Source: Rhodoglobus vestalii (lineage in GTDB: Bacteria; Actinomycetota; Actinomycetes; Actinomycetales; Microbacteriaceae). Taken from it: a DNA stretch of 64,000 nt. Shown here piece after piece: positions 11,090-18,993 of the stretch; the first letter of the stretch is position 1, and each line of letters begins with the position of its first letter. Under the pieces are notes generated by a model. It was not told the DNA's origin, did no database searches, and saw nothing but the letters and a program-made list of their open reading frames with translations. The stretch covers positions 2,542,001 through 2,606,000 of the forward strand of contig NZ_VFRA01000001.1 in the NCBI RefSeq assembly GCF_006788895.1, in the 5' to 3' direction. The position numbers were made by a program, and so were the translations under genes.

Positions 11090-11590
11090 CTAAAGAAATG
11101 CGGTAAGAACGGTCTGAAGTGTCGGATCAGCGTAGGCGACAAAATTGTCTCGGAGCTTTTCTCCACTCGAGTTGACCTCAACGAACGTGGTCTGCTGCGT
11201 GACACCGTATTCGGCGCGAAGATCCTGATTCGAGTCGTAGTCAACTTTGATGATGGTGACGCCAGAAGGAACGCCTTCGGCGGCGATATCGTCGTCGATC
11301 GTGACGCACTGGGGGCACCAGGGGGCGTGGAAGAACAGCAGCACTCGACCGTCGGCTTCGGCGATCGCAGAAGTACTGTATTCGACGTATTCGCCAGCGC
11401 CATCGTTTTCGACGGGGGTAGAGTTTGGTTCCTCACGGCTTCCGGTTGAGGAATCTGACTCCGAAGAGTTATTCGAAGCAGAGCTGTTCGGGTTCTGGGC
11501 TGTGCCGATCGAAAGCATGGCGACTGCTGCGATGACAATTGCGGCGAGAGCAACGACGATCACAAGGATTCGCTTATTCATGTTTTCCAT
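11090..11590 (-). CDS. membrane-anchored thioredoxin-like protein (CPQC)
   Basis: A 166-residue protein: N-terminal membrane helix (residues 7-28), a Ser/Asn/Glu-rich linker (30-65), then a thioredoxin fold with FFHAPWCPQC (Cys92, Cys95) and a later TTFVEVNSSGE strand with a Gln-Thr-Thr loop in place of the usual cis-Pro (VTQQTTFV). The active site would face outside the membrane. It probably receives electrons from the CcdA protein encoded 6 nt downstream. The start could be ATG 11590 or 11581 (MNKRIL). Confidence 0.85.
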   Translation of the reverse strand: MENMNKRILVIVVALAAIVIAAVAMLSIGTAQNPNSSASNNSSESDSSTGSREEPNSTPVENDGAGEYVEYSTSAIAEADGRVLLFFHAPWCPQCVTIDDDIAAEGVPSGVTIIKVDYDSNQDLRAEYGVTQQTTFVEVNSSGEKLRDNFVAYADPTLQTVLTAFL

Positions 11591-11638
11591 TAATACACGG
11601 CGCCTCAGGAATTTGTCGCCGTCAGTGAGACTCTCGGA

Positions 11639-12079
11639 CTACACCCAGACTTCAGCTTTGTGCGAGAAAAGGCGAAGATCGCCGAAGGTTAGTGCTCCAG
11701 TGAATCGCGCCCGTGTATAGGGCAGTAAAACCATGAGGGCTGCCCCGGCACGATGCTCGATCCGCACTTCGATCGCATCCGTCTTTTGGGCGGCGATTCG
11801 AGTGTTCGATACGATCGCGCTGCAGCGAGAAATGTTGGCCATTTGGCGCAATTGCGTCACTGTTTGGTCTAAGAGCGCCTGGGCATTGGGATGCTTTTTG
11901 CGAAGCGCATCATCCGCTGTCATTTCTAGCACTCGACCGCTACCGTCAGTCATGAGAGCGAACGTCATAAACTCGCTGGCGTGGCCAAGATTGGTTCTGG
12001 CCACATGGAGTGCGGAGTCAAGAATTCGATCAACGTCGGCTTGCTCGTCGGCGTTGAGAGCGTCCCTCCACGATTGCAT
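11639..12079 (-). CDS. conserved hypothetical protein (146 aa)
   Basis: I do not recognise a family. The product is soluble with no signal peptide, begins MQSWRDALNADEQADVDRIL, and alternates helices with a strand-rich C-terminus (AAQKTDAIEVRIEHRAGAALMVLLPY). A longer reading from ATG 12157 is possible, but the ATG at 12079 has TACGGT exactly 6 nt upstream, the leaderless pattern of this genome, so I prefer it. It lies downstream of no other gene on its strand and is separate from the thioredoxin/CcdA pair. Confidence 0.65.
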   Translation of the reverse strand: MQSWRDALNADEQADVDRILDSALHVARTNLGHASEFMTFALMTDGSGRVLEMTADDALRKKHPNAQALLDQTVTQLRQMANISRCSAIVSNTRIAAQKTDAIEVRIEHRAGAALMVLLPYTRARFTGALTFGDLRLFSHKAEVWV

Positions 12080-12085
12080 ATCCAA

Positions 12086-12091
12086 ACCGTA
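12086..12091 (-). promoter_or_regulatory. -10 box for leaderless transcript of the 146-aa gene
   Basis: On the minus strand TACGGT is separated from the ATG at 12079 by exactly 6 nt, and no Shine-Dalgarno is present. Confidence 0.4.
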
Positions 12092-12212
12092 GCGACTCGA
12101 TGGCCTTCTTGTCCCACGAAGCGCCCAAATCACCCGCGTTTTGGTGTCAAAGCTCATTTTGCTGGCCTAAATGCGCCAACGGACCTTCTCGATCGTTAAA
12201 ACGACGCTGCGC

Positions 12213-12218
12213 TAACGT
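12213..12218 (+). promoter_or_regulatory. -10 box of the G6PD-like pseudogene
   Basis: TAACGT lies exactly 6 nt before the ATG at 12225. The promoter and start of the decayed gene therefore still look intact. Confidence 0.4.
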
Positions 12219-12224
12219 CGAATC

Positions 12225-13376
12225 ATGCACAAAGCCTCACTCAAGGCAGCCCACCGCATTCAGACCCTGGTAATTCTTGGCGCCGGAGGTGACCTGACAT
12301 CTCGACTGTTGCTACCGGGGTTAGCCTCGTTTCTCGCGAGCGACGAAGCTGAGGACCTCTCTCTGGTTGGAGTTGACCGGCAAGAGCTGGATGATGCTGC
12401 GTGGCAGCGTCGCGTGACAGATTAGTTCGCCACCCAGAGGTCGCCAGCGTCAGATTCTGTGGCTGACGGGGCCCGCTATGTGATGGCAGACGTAACCAAT
12501 GCGGCAGAACTTCTTGATGTTCTTGCGCCTATTCCGGACAGAATTGCGCTGTACTTTGCACTTCCCCCAGCAATCACCCAAAAAGTGTGCCGTGCGCTAG
12601 CGAACGAGACCCTTCCTGAGGAACAGATCTTCAGGGTCGATCATTTTTTGGGCAAATCGACGGTTCTCAATCTGTTGGGGCTCCGCTTTGCGAATCGGGT
12701 ATTCGAACCACCGTTGGCGGCGCCGAACGTTGCGAAGGTAGAGCTGATCTTTGATGAGCCGCTAGCTCTGGAGGGTCGCGCAGGCTACTACGATCGTGCC
12801 GGAGCTGTCGTCGACATGATTCAGAGCCACCTGCTTCTTGTGCTCGCGTTAACCGCGATGGAGCCGCCTGCGAGCGTCAGTTCTGAAGATCTTCGCGGTG
12901 CTATGGCACCAGCGCTCCGGGCGGCCAGGGTGCAGACCAACGATGGCACGTCTGCCCGCCGCGCACGCTATACCGCTGGCACGATCGGTGCAGCGCGGCA
13001 GGACATTGTGATTACCTTCGCGCCTGTACCTCACTTGCCGCGGGGCTTGACCGGGATGGCCGATCCCGCCCAGCTCACTATTTCGATCAAACCAGCAACG
13101 CTTGAGCTCGATCTCATCGTCAATGGTGAGGGGGATCCCTTCACACTTGACCGCACGAAACTCACCACAACGCTGGGGGATGCGGCCATGAGCGCCTACG
13201 GGGAAGTGATCGCCTCACTGATCGATGGTGACCCCGTGCTGTCGGTGCGAGGAGATATTGCGGAGCAGTGCTGGCGCATCGTCACCCCCGTTCTCGATGC
13301 TTTTCGCCAGAACAGGGGGCCGCTCGATGAGTACGCTGCTGGTTCCGAAGGCCCGACGAATTGGAGCACACGGTGA
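12225..13376 (+). pseudogene. glucose-6-phosphate dehydrogenase paralogue, decayed
   Basis: The reading frame 12225-13376 is one continuous G6PD-like frame interrupted by an in-frame TAG at 12423-12425. Before the stop is the NADP-binding N-terminus (VILGAGGDLTSRLLLPGL). After it come YFALPPAITQ, the substrate motif FRVDHFLGKSTVLNLLGLRF and the C-terminal domain to YAAGSEGP. Two blocks of the family are missing: the segment with EKPFG between CRALANETL and PEEQIFRVDH, and about 50 residues including the W.GVPF.LR.GK segment before AARQDIVITF. The product would be inactive. Both losses keep frame, so it decayed by in-frame deletions plus a nonsense mutation. Truncated translation from GTG 12459 is possible but would lack the nucleotide-binding loop. 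Confidence 0.85.
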
Positions 13377-13468
13377 CCGGCTGATGTGGCAGCCCCGACG
13401 GTGTCGCTCACACTCCATACGCACCCTTCTCACAACTGCTTCAGAGATGCGCTTGTGACAATGAAGGA

Positions 13469-13915
13469 ATGGATCGATCGAGAGTTGTAGTAGCGGCATT
13501 CGCCGCACTCTACTTCTCCGCTGTGGGCGCTCTCGCCTTCGTCAGTGCGCCCGACAATAACGGCGGCTTATGGGTGTGGACCCTATTTGCGTTCATCCCG
13601 GTTGGAGCCTTCCTGGTCTGGATGTTTGGGCGCAGCCGCTGGTGGCTAGCTCTCGCCTACAGCATGGTCGGTGCCGCCTGGCTTGAGGCAGCTCAGACGG
13701 TGTGGATGCCCGTGGGCTACGGCACTGTTATGGACATTCTGATCGCCAGTATTGGTGCGGGAATTGGTGTCGGGGGTGCCGTCGGGATGTCGATCTGGCG
13801 CGAACGGTCTGTCAGCGCTCACCGTGCTCCCGCTGCAGAATCAACGAAAAATCTTCGGGTGAACCGCCGCGCCTCCGCAAGCAAGTCGGCGCCACCACTT
13901 AACCTCGATCGGTGA
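13469..13915 (+). CDS. VanZ-like small membrane protein
   Basis: A 148-residue protein with four hydrophobic segments and a basic cytoplasmic tail. The third and fourth segments fit the VanZ pattern, WLEAAQTVWMPVGYGTVMDILIASIGAGIG, corresponding to the E..Q....GR..D...N..GA motif. VanZ proteins of actinobacteria have no settled function beyond low-level teicoplanin resistance in enterococci. It overlaps the DUF3097 gene by 4 nt (GTGA), so the two are co-translated. The spacer GAAGGA before ATG 13469 is close, and GACAAT 6 nt upstream may be a leaderless -10 box. Confidence 0.7.
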   Translation: MDRSRVVVAAFAALYFSAVGALAFVSAPDNNGGLWVWTLFAFIPVGAFLVWMFGRSRWWLALAYSMVGAAWLEAAQTVWMPVGYGTVMDILIASIGAGIGVGGAVGMSIWRERSVSAHRAPAAESTKNLRVNRRASASKSAPPLNLDR

Positions 13916-14754
13916 CTGACGACCGTTATTCCCACGATGTACTCGCCGATTTTCGTCGCGTGCGTGCCCCGCGAGTATTGCCCAAAGTTCCGGTCGAGCA
14001 GGGAATGGTGATCGAAGTGATCGCCGATGGCTACGTCGGTGCACTCGTGCTGCACTCCCATGGCCTCCTCGAGCTGGAGGATCGTCACGGGCGTTCGCGC
14101 TCGTTCCCGCTGGGGAGCGGCTACCTGATTGACGGTGTGGCAGTGGAGTTGATCAAACCTGTATTTCAGGAACCAGCCCGGCGCACAACAGCCTCCGGAT
14201 CGTTTGCGGCAGCGGCCGAGCGCGCTCGCACCGCCCGCGCCAGCCGCATCTACGTTGAGGGACGGCATGACGCAGAGTTGGTCGAACGGGTGTGGGGTGA
14301 TGATCTGCGCGCGGAGGGCGTCGTCGTCGAATTTCTCGGCGGCATTGATGATCTTGAGGGGATCGTTGCAGAGTTTGCTCCCACCTCGGAACGCAAGCTG
14401 GGTATCCTCGTCGATCACCTTGTTGCTGGCTCTAAGGAGAGCCGAATTGCGGATGCCGTCGGCCGGGGAAAGTATGGCGCCCATGCACTCGTGGTCGGGC
14501 ATCCGTTTGTGGATGTCTGGCAGGCGGTTAAGCCGCAAAGTCTCGGGATCGACAGATGGCCAACTATCGCGCGCGGCACCGAGTGGAAGCATGGGATCTG
14601 TGCGGCCTTCGGGTGGCCGCATGGCGATCAGGCTGACATTGCGCGAGCCTGGCAGCACATTCTTTCGAAGGTCACGAGCTACGCCGACCTTGAGCCTGCG
14701 CTGTTGGGGCGCGTAGAGCAACTGATCGATTTTGTGACGTCTGAAGCTCCCTAA
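13912..14754 (+). CDS. DUF3097 family protein
   Basis: A 280-residue soluble protein that matches the actinobacterial DUF3097 family in length and sequence. The N-terminal third is a small beta domain (VLPKVPVEQGMVIEVIADGYVGALV). The C-terminal part begins with RIYVEGRHDAELVERVWGDD, which resembles a Toprim-like core (conserved Glu, then later LGILVDHLVAGSKES with an acidic/His pair). Its biochemical role is unknown; a nucleic-acid-related metal-dependent activity is only a guess from the Toprim-like pattern. It starts with GTG within the end of the VanZ-like gene. Confidence 0.85.
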   Translation: MTDDRYSHDVLADFRRVRAPRVLPKVPVEQGMVIEVIADGYVGALVLHSHGLLELEDRHGRSRSFPLGSGYLIDGVAVELIKPVFQEPARRTTASGSFAAAAERARTARASRIYVEGRHDAELVERVWGDDLRAEGVVVEFLGGIDDLEGIVAEFAPTSERKLGILVDHLVAGSKESRIADAVGRGKYGAHALVVGHPFVDVWQAVKPQSLGIDRWPTIARGTEWKHGICAAFGWPHGDQADIARAWQHILSKVTSYADLEPALLGRVEQLIDFVTSEAP

Positions 14755-14757
14755 CGA

Positions 14758-14776
14758 GGCGCCGTGAAGAGGCGCC
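14758..14776 (+). terminator. GGCGCC hairpin after the DUF3097 gene
   Basis: Two copies of GGCGCC (14758-14763 and 14771-14776) separated by GTGAAGA can form a 6-bp stem 4 nt after the stop. No U-tract follows, so the assignment as terminator is tentative. Confidence 0.4.
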
Positions 14777-14815
14777 GCAAAGTGACGCAGGTCGACGCCC
14801 GGGGCCCTTGAGGTT

Positions 14816-14821
14816 TATACT
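14816..14821 (+). promoter_or_regulatory. -10 box of the thiamine transporter operon
   Basis: TATACT at 14816-14821 would start transcription near 14828, just before the conserved TPP aptamer. A convincing -35 element is not visible at the usual distance. Confidence 0.5.
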
Positions 14822-14827
14822 GGGTGA

Positions 14828-14919
14828 CGAACACGGGAGTCCGGTGAACCGGGCTGAGAGGGAGCTTCTCAAGCTTCGACCGTCGAACCTGATCTGGATC
14901 ATGCCAGCGCAGGGAGCAG
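14828..14919 (+). promoter_or_regulatory. TPP (THI-box) riboswitch
   Basis: The conserved core of the thiamine pyrophosphate aptamer is present: GGGAGTCCGG near 14835, GGCTGAGAGGG around 14851-14861 (the CUGAGA pyrimidine-sensing loop), and ACCTGATCTGGATCATGCCAGCGCAGGGA split over 14887-14915 (pyrophosphate-sensing half). It stands directly upstream of ykoE-ykoD-ykoC, a thiamine-precursor transporter, as expected. The expression platform seems to be translational: CGTGCC (14934-14939) can pair with GGCACG (14955-14960) and cover the GAAAGG ribosome site. Confidence 0.95.
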
Positions 14920-14963
14920 ACACTCTTGAAACCCGTGCCATTCATTAGATGAAAGGCACGAAA

Positions 14964-15593
14964 GTGACCACAACAAAAACACCCTCCTCCACTTCCGCTA
15001 CCCGCACGGGGTCTCGATTCCAGTGGCGAGTGATCGACATTGTCGTGGCTAGCGTCATCGGTGTCGCCAGCGGCCTAATTTTTGTTGTCTGGAATGTGGC
15101 CTCGTCACCGGTTACTGCGCCACTGGAAGCTCTGCTGCCGGGGCTGCAGGCGCTTGGAGGCGGCTTCTGGCTGTTCGCCGGCGTGCTTACGGCTCTCGTG
15201 ATCCGCAAACCTGGCGCGGCCCTCTATGGCGAAATGGTGGCCGCATCTGTCTCCGCCCTTATCGGTAACCAGTGGGGCCCCCTCACTCTCGTGAGTGGGT
15301 TCACGCAGGGGCTCGGCGCCGAAATTGTGTTTGCCATTTTCTTGTACGCCAACTGGCGGGTCAGCGGTGCGGTCCTTGCGGGCGCCGGTGCCGGCCTCGC
15401 CATGGCAATCACCGACCTTCTGCTCTGGTACCCGGGGGCCGCGCTGCCCTTCGTGGTCATCTACACGATCGCTGCCATCATCGGTGGGATGCTGATTGCT
15501 GGCCTGCTGTCCTGGCTGGCTACCCGAGGTCTTGCCGCTACTGGGGCGCTCAACCGTTTCGGTGCGGGGCGCGAGATTGCGAAGCGGGTCTGA
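14964..15593 (+). CDS. ykoE: ECF transporter substrate-binding subunit YkoE (thiamine/HMP)
   Basis: The membrane S-component that captures thiamine or its pyrimidine precursor HMP for the YkoEDC ECF transporter. The 209-residue protein has six hydrophobic segments and the YkoE pattern IRKPGAALYGEMVAASVSAL plus GPLTLVSGFTQGLGAE. I prefer GTG 14964 because GAAAGG lies 7 nt before it and is the segment that the riboswitch can mask; ATG 14949 has no ribosome site. Regulation by the TPP riboswitch is clear from the leader. The stop overlaps the probable start of the ATPase gene. Confidence 0.92.
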   Translation: MTTTKTPSSTSATRTGSRFQWRVIDIVVASVIGVASGLIFVVWNVASSPVTAPLEALLPGLQALGGGFWLFAGVLTALVIRKPGAALYGEMVAASVSALIGNQWGPLTLVSGFTQGLGAEIVFAIFLYANWRVSGAVLAGAGAGLAMAITDLLLWYPGAALPFVVIYTIAAIIGGMLIAGLLSWLATRGLAATGALNRFGAGREIAKRV

Positions 15594-17044
15594 CCTCCGT
15601 TCAGCCTGCCTCCGTTAGGCCTGCTGGTGTCACTGTCGAAGGGTGGGGGTGGCGCCACTCCAGCAGGCTCGCCTGGGCGGTGCGCGGTCTTGATCTGCGC
15701 ATCGAACCCGGCGAACGAGTGTTACTCCTCGGCGAATCCGGGGCAGGAAAATCGACCTTCCTTCATGCCCTCGCGGGGGTTGTTGGCGACGATGAGGGCG
15801 AGTCTGAAGGCTCGCTTCTCGTCGACGGTGAGCATCCGGCGGCACAGCATGGTCGTACCGGGCTGGTAATTCAAGATCCGGACAGCCAGGTGATTCTTGA
15901 GCGCGTCGGAGATGACGTCGCTTTCGGCTGCGAGAACCTGGGCGTTCCTCGTGACGAAATTTGGAGACGGGTGCGTCACAGCCTCGACCAGGTTGGTCTG
16001 GATGTGGCGCTGGATCGCAATACGAGTGCCCTCTCGGGTGGGCAGAAGCAGCGACTTGCTCTCGCGGGCGTTTTGGCGATGCAGCCCGGGCTCATTGTGC
16101 TCGATGAGCCAACCGCCAACCTTGACCCCGAGGGTGTCGCTGAGGTTCGGGATGCCGTCATCCGGGTCGCAGAATCAACCGGGGCGACCATTGTGGTGGT
16201 CGAGCACCGCGTCTCGGTGTGGCGCGATGTTGTCGACCGCATCGTTGTCCTTGCTGCTGGCGGGGGAGTCATCGCTGACGGTGCGCCCGCTGATGTGCTC
16301 TCCCGCCAAGGTGAAGAGTTGGCGGCCCGTGGGGTGTGGATTCCGCAGTTTCCCCCGGCCCGACCTCAGCGTGCCGCGCGCGGCTCTCAGCAGACCCTAC
16401 TGACGGCTCAACAGCTGAGCGTGGGGCGCAACAAACGGTCCATCGGTGTTCCGCTGGATCACGAGATCCTCAGCAGTCACGCGGTGGCGATCACGGGGCC
16501 GAATGGTTCCGGAAAGTCGACGCTCGCCCTGACACTGGGCGGGTTGCTGCCACCGGTGGCCGGGGCTGTGACGGCATCCTCGGCGTTGGCGGGCGGTGCA
16601 GGCGAGCATCCGATCCGCTGGAAATCGCGCGAACTCCTCACCCGCATCGGCACGGTCTTTCAGGATCCCGAACACCAGCTGCTCACGAGTACCGTGCGAG
16701 CCGAGCTTGAGGTTGGCCCGCGGGCGCTTCTGCTGCCCGACACCGAGATCGATGCTCGGGTTGATGAGCTGCTCACGCGACTACGGCTCGACCGGCTAGC
16801 GGAGGCCAACCCCTTCACACTTTCGGGCGGCGAGAAACGCCGACTGAGCGTCGCCACAGCCCTCGCAACGCGACCCCGGGTGCTTGTTCTTGATGAGCCA
16901 ACGTTTGGCCAAGATTCCCGCACGTGGAGCGAACTGTTAGCCCTGTTGTCCCGATTGGTGGATGACGGCAGCAGCGTAATCGCGGTTAGTCACGATGAAG
17001 AATTTGTTGATGCGCTCGCAGACTCCACGGTGACGCTAACATGA
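15590..17044 (+). CDS. ykoD: ECF transporter double ATPase YkoD (EcfA-type), probable CTG start
   Basis: Two fused ABC ATPase domains power the YkoEDC transporter. Domain 1 has Walker A GESGAGKST, signature LSGGQKQR and Walker B LIVLDEPTANLDPEG; domain 2 has GPNGSGKST, LSGGEKRR and LVLDEPTFGQDS. No ATG, GTG or TTG occurs in frame between the end of ykoE and GTG 15680, which would cut off the first beta strand. The best fit is CTG 15590, overlapping the ykoE stop as CTGA and giving 484 residues. The 3' end overlaps ykoC as ATGA. Confidence 0.88.
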   Translation: MTSVQPASVRPAGVTVEGWGWRHSSRLAWAVRGLDLRIEPGERVLLLGESGAGKSTFLHALAGVVGDDEGESEGSLLVDGEHPAAQHGRTGLVIQDPDSQVILERVGDDVAFGCENLGVPRDEIWRRVRHSLDQVGLDVALDRNTSALSGGQKQRLALAGVLAMQPGLIVLDEPTANLDPEGVAEVRDAVIRVAESTGATIVVVEHRVSVWRDVVDRIVVLAAGGGVIADGAPADVLSRQGEELAARGVWIPQFPPARPQRAARGSQQTLLTAQQLSVGRNKRSIGVPLDHEILSSHAVAITGPNGSGKSTLALTLGGLLPPVAGAVTASSALAGGAGEHPIRWKSRELLTRIGTVFQDPEHQLLTSTVRAELEVGPRALLLPDTEIDARVDELLTRLRLDRLAEANPFTLSGGEKRRLSVATALATRPRVLVLDEPTFGQDSRTWSELLALLSRLVDDGSSVIAVSHDEEFVDALADSTVTLT

Positions 17045-17796
17045 TCCCCATCGGCTCCGTGAACCCCGTGGCCAAACTTGGAGCGGGGCTACTCGTCAGC
17101 CTTTTTCTGATCGTCACGATCGATTGGGTGTCGGCGGCAACAGCGCTTGTACTCGAACTTGCGATCATCACTTTTTTGGGGATCGAGCCACGACGGTTTT
17201 GGCTGCGCACACTTCCCGTGTGGCTTGCGGCGCCGCTCACCGCGCTCACGATTCTCCTGTACGGGCGCTACGACGGCGTCGTTTACTTTGAGTTTCTCCT
17301 CATCAGGATCAGTGATGGGTCAATTGAACTTGCTCTGGCAACCTTCCTGCGGGTGCTCGCGATCGGCTTGCCCGCAGTGGTGCTATTTATTTCGATCGAT
17401 CCCACCGATTTCGCTGACGGACTCGCGCAACGACTGCGACTTCCTGATCGTTTCGTACTCGGGGCTCTCGCAGCGGTACGCATGGTTGGCCTATTTTTGG
17501 AGGATTGGCGTTCTCTTGAGCTCGCCCGTAGGGCTCGCGGTGTGGCCGATCGCGGCCGCCTCCGGCGTCTCGCGGGCCAAGGCTTTGCCCTGTTGGTGTT
17601 GTCAATTCGTCGTGGTAGCAAACTGTCGATCGCGATGGAGGCGCGCGGATTCGGGGGCGATATGCCGCGAACGTGGGCTCGGGAATCTCGCTGGGGCCTC
17701 GCAGAATGGCTAACGATGGCGGTGGGGGCACTCGTGGGGCTCGCGGCTACGGTGGTAGCTGTGCTCACAGGAAGTTGGAACCTTATTGTTGGCTGA
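17041..17796 (+). CDS. ykoC: ECF transporter transmembrane subunit YkoC (EcfT)
   Basis: The coupling membrane subunit of the thiamine/HMP ECF transporter. It has 251 residues with hydrophobic segments at about 15-55, 65-80, 100-120 and a final helix at 220-245. The EcfT coupling region includes LARRARGVADRGRLRRLAG and AMEARGFGGDMPRTW, the latter being the typical A.E.RGF motif that contacts the ATPase. It follows ykoD with a 4-nt overlap, and its end overlaps the next gene. Confidence 0.9.
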   Translation: MIPIGSVNPVAKLGAGLLVSLFLIVTIDWVSAATALVLELAIITFLGIEPRRFWLRTLPVWLAAPLTALTILLYGRYDGVVYFEFLLIRISDGSIELALATFLRVLAIGLPAVVLFISIDPTDFADGLAQRLRLPDRFVLGALAAVRMVGLFLEDWRSLELARRARGVADRGRLRRLAGQGFALLVLSIRRGSKLSIAMEARGFGGDMPRTWARESRWGLAEWLTMAVGALVGLAATVVAVLTGSWNLIVG

Positions 17797-18346
17797 GGCG
17801 GGTGGCGTCCAGTGGCGCGGTGCGCTTCCACTCGGTGGGCCCGACGCAGCGCACGCACCCACGTCGACGTGGCGTTGTCTCATTGACGGTCGCTCTGGCT
17901 CAGGCAAAACCGAGCTGGGTCGCGCGATCGTCACCGCCTGGCCCGAGGCGCAACTGGTCAAGCTCGACGACTTCTATCCCGGATGGGATGGCCTCGATGC
18001 GGCAAGCTTCCTCGTGCCACAGATTCTGGGTTCCCTGCGGTGGCAGGAATGGGATTGGGGCACCAACGAGCTGGGCCTCTGGCATGAACTCGACGGTCAG
18101 CGCCCGATCGTGATCGAAGGCGTCGGAGCGTTGAGCCGTGCATCCGCACCCCTAGCGAACCACACGATCTGGGTCGAACTTGACGATGACACCCGAAAGC
18201 GACGGGCGCTGGCACGCGATGGAGCAACCTATGCCCCGCACTGGGACCGGTGGGCACTTCAGGAAATCCGCTTCATGGAGCGCGAGAATCCCCGCGCTCT
18301 CGCCGACGAAATACGTGACGGCAGGGTCGTCGCTAGCTGGCCCTAG
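17786..18346 (+). CDS. P-loop nucleoside/uridine-kinase-like ATP-binding protein
   Basis: A 186-residue P-loop protein with Walker A GRSGSGKT at residues 35-42, a DDFYPGWDGLD segment like that of uridine kinase-type enzymes, and PIVIEGVGALS as Walker B-like strand. It starts at TTG 17786 or 17789 and overlaps the end of ykoC by 11 nt, so it belongs to the TPP-regulated operon. The substrate is not known; a kinase acting on imported thiamine or HMP is suggested only by position. It could equally be a general kinase that happens to be co-transcribed. Its last 14 nt overlap the convergent lipoprotein gene. Confidence 0.7.
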   Translation: MLAEAGGVQWRGALPLGGPDAAHAPTSTWRCLIDGRSGSGKTELGRAIVTAWPEAQLVKLDDFYPGWDGLDAASFLVPQILGSLRWQEWDWGTNELGLWHELDGQRPIVIEGVGALSRASAPLANHTIWVELDDDTRKRRALARDGATYAPHWDRWALQEIRFMERENPRALADEIRDGRVVASWP

Positions 18347-18923
18347 TCCACCGCTGAATGAAATCAGTTCCCCGCGGATTTATGGTCAACACATCTGTTT
18401 CGCAGGTGAGGATCAAGCCGAGCTTGTCATCGAAATCACTGCGCGGGATGGTGTACGCGAGTTCTTCCACGGGCTCTTCATTGAGAACAGCTGATGTCTC
18501 AACCTCGTACTCGGAGACATCCCAGTCCCGCGGGATCGCAACATCCACGTTGATCAGTGCCTGGCCGGAAACGGTGCCGGTGTAGGAATGGGTGATCGTC
18601 ATAGTCTGGTCTGCAGCAGGCACCGCAGTGATGGTGAAAACCAAATCGGATTCGATGGTGATAGCACCATCTTCTTGCCATACGAGGGTTTGCCCACCGC
18701 TCGGCTCAACGGCAGTAGCGGGAACGTTTGCGATGGGAAGTTCGACAAGCAATTTTTCGGAGAGATCGACTGTATCAAGCTCCCACGTATGACCGAGAGC
18801 GCACACCTCCATTGAGGTGGGCGGCGCGCTGGTGTCGGCGGGTTCGATCAGGGCGCACCCTGACAGCATCAGCAATGCGACCGGGCCTATCACCAACGCA
18901 CTAGAGCGCTTGCTCGAGATCAT
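18333..18923 (-). CDS. lipoprotein of unknown function
   Basis: A 196-residue protein with a lipoprotein signal: basic start MISSKRSSALV, hydrophobic core, and lipobox LMLSGC with the lipidated Cys at residue 23. The mature part is beta-rich (DLVFTITAVPAADQTMTITHSYTG) with two further cysteines (VCALGH and LTCETD). I recognise no family. The ATG at 18923 has a perfect AGGAGG (18928-18933) upstream; the earlier start at 18947 lacks one. It would be attached to the outer face of the membrane. Confidence 0.75.
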   Translation of the reverse strand: MISSKRSSALVIGPVALLMLSGCALIEPADTSAPPTSMEVCALGHTWELDTVDLSEKLLVELPIANVPATAVEPSGGQTLVWQEDGAITIESDLVFTITAVPAADQTMTITHSYTGTVSGQALINVDVAIPRDWDVSEYEVETSAVLNEEPVEELAYTIPRSDFDDKLGLILTCETDVLTINPRGTDFIQRWTRAS

Positions 18924-18993
18924 CAATCCTCCTGAAGTTCGGAACACTCACGAAATCCTACGCGGTCGCGCCGGCACGAGAGCCCACACCGGG

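Noticed and set aside
12225-12425. separate 66-residue gene
   Set aside because: It is the 5' part of the G6PD frame; the next frame is in phase after one TAG.
15272-15589. long N-terminal extension of ykoD through ykoE
   Set aside because: It is an out-of-frame reading of ykoE, which is well supported; family ATPases start near 15590.
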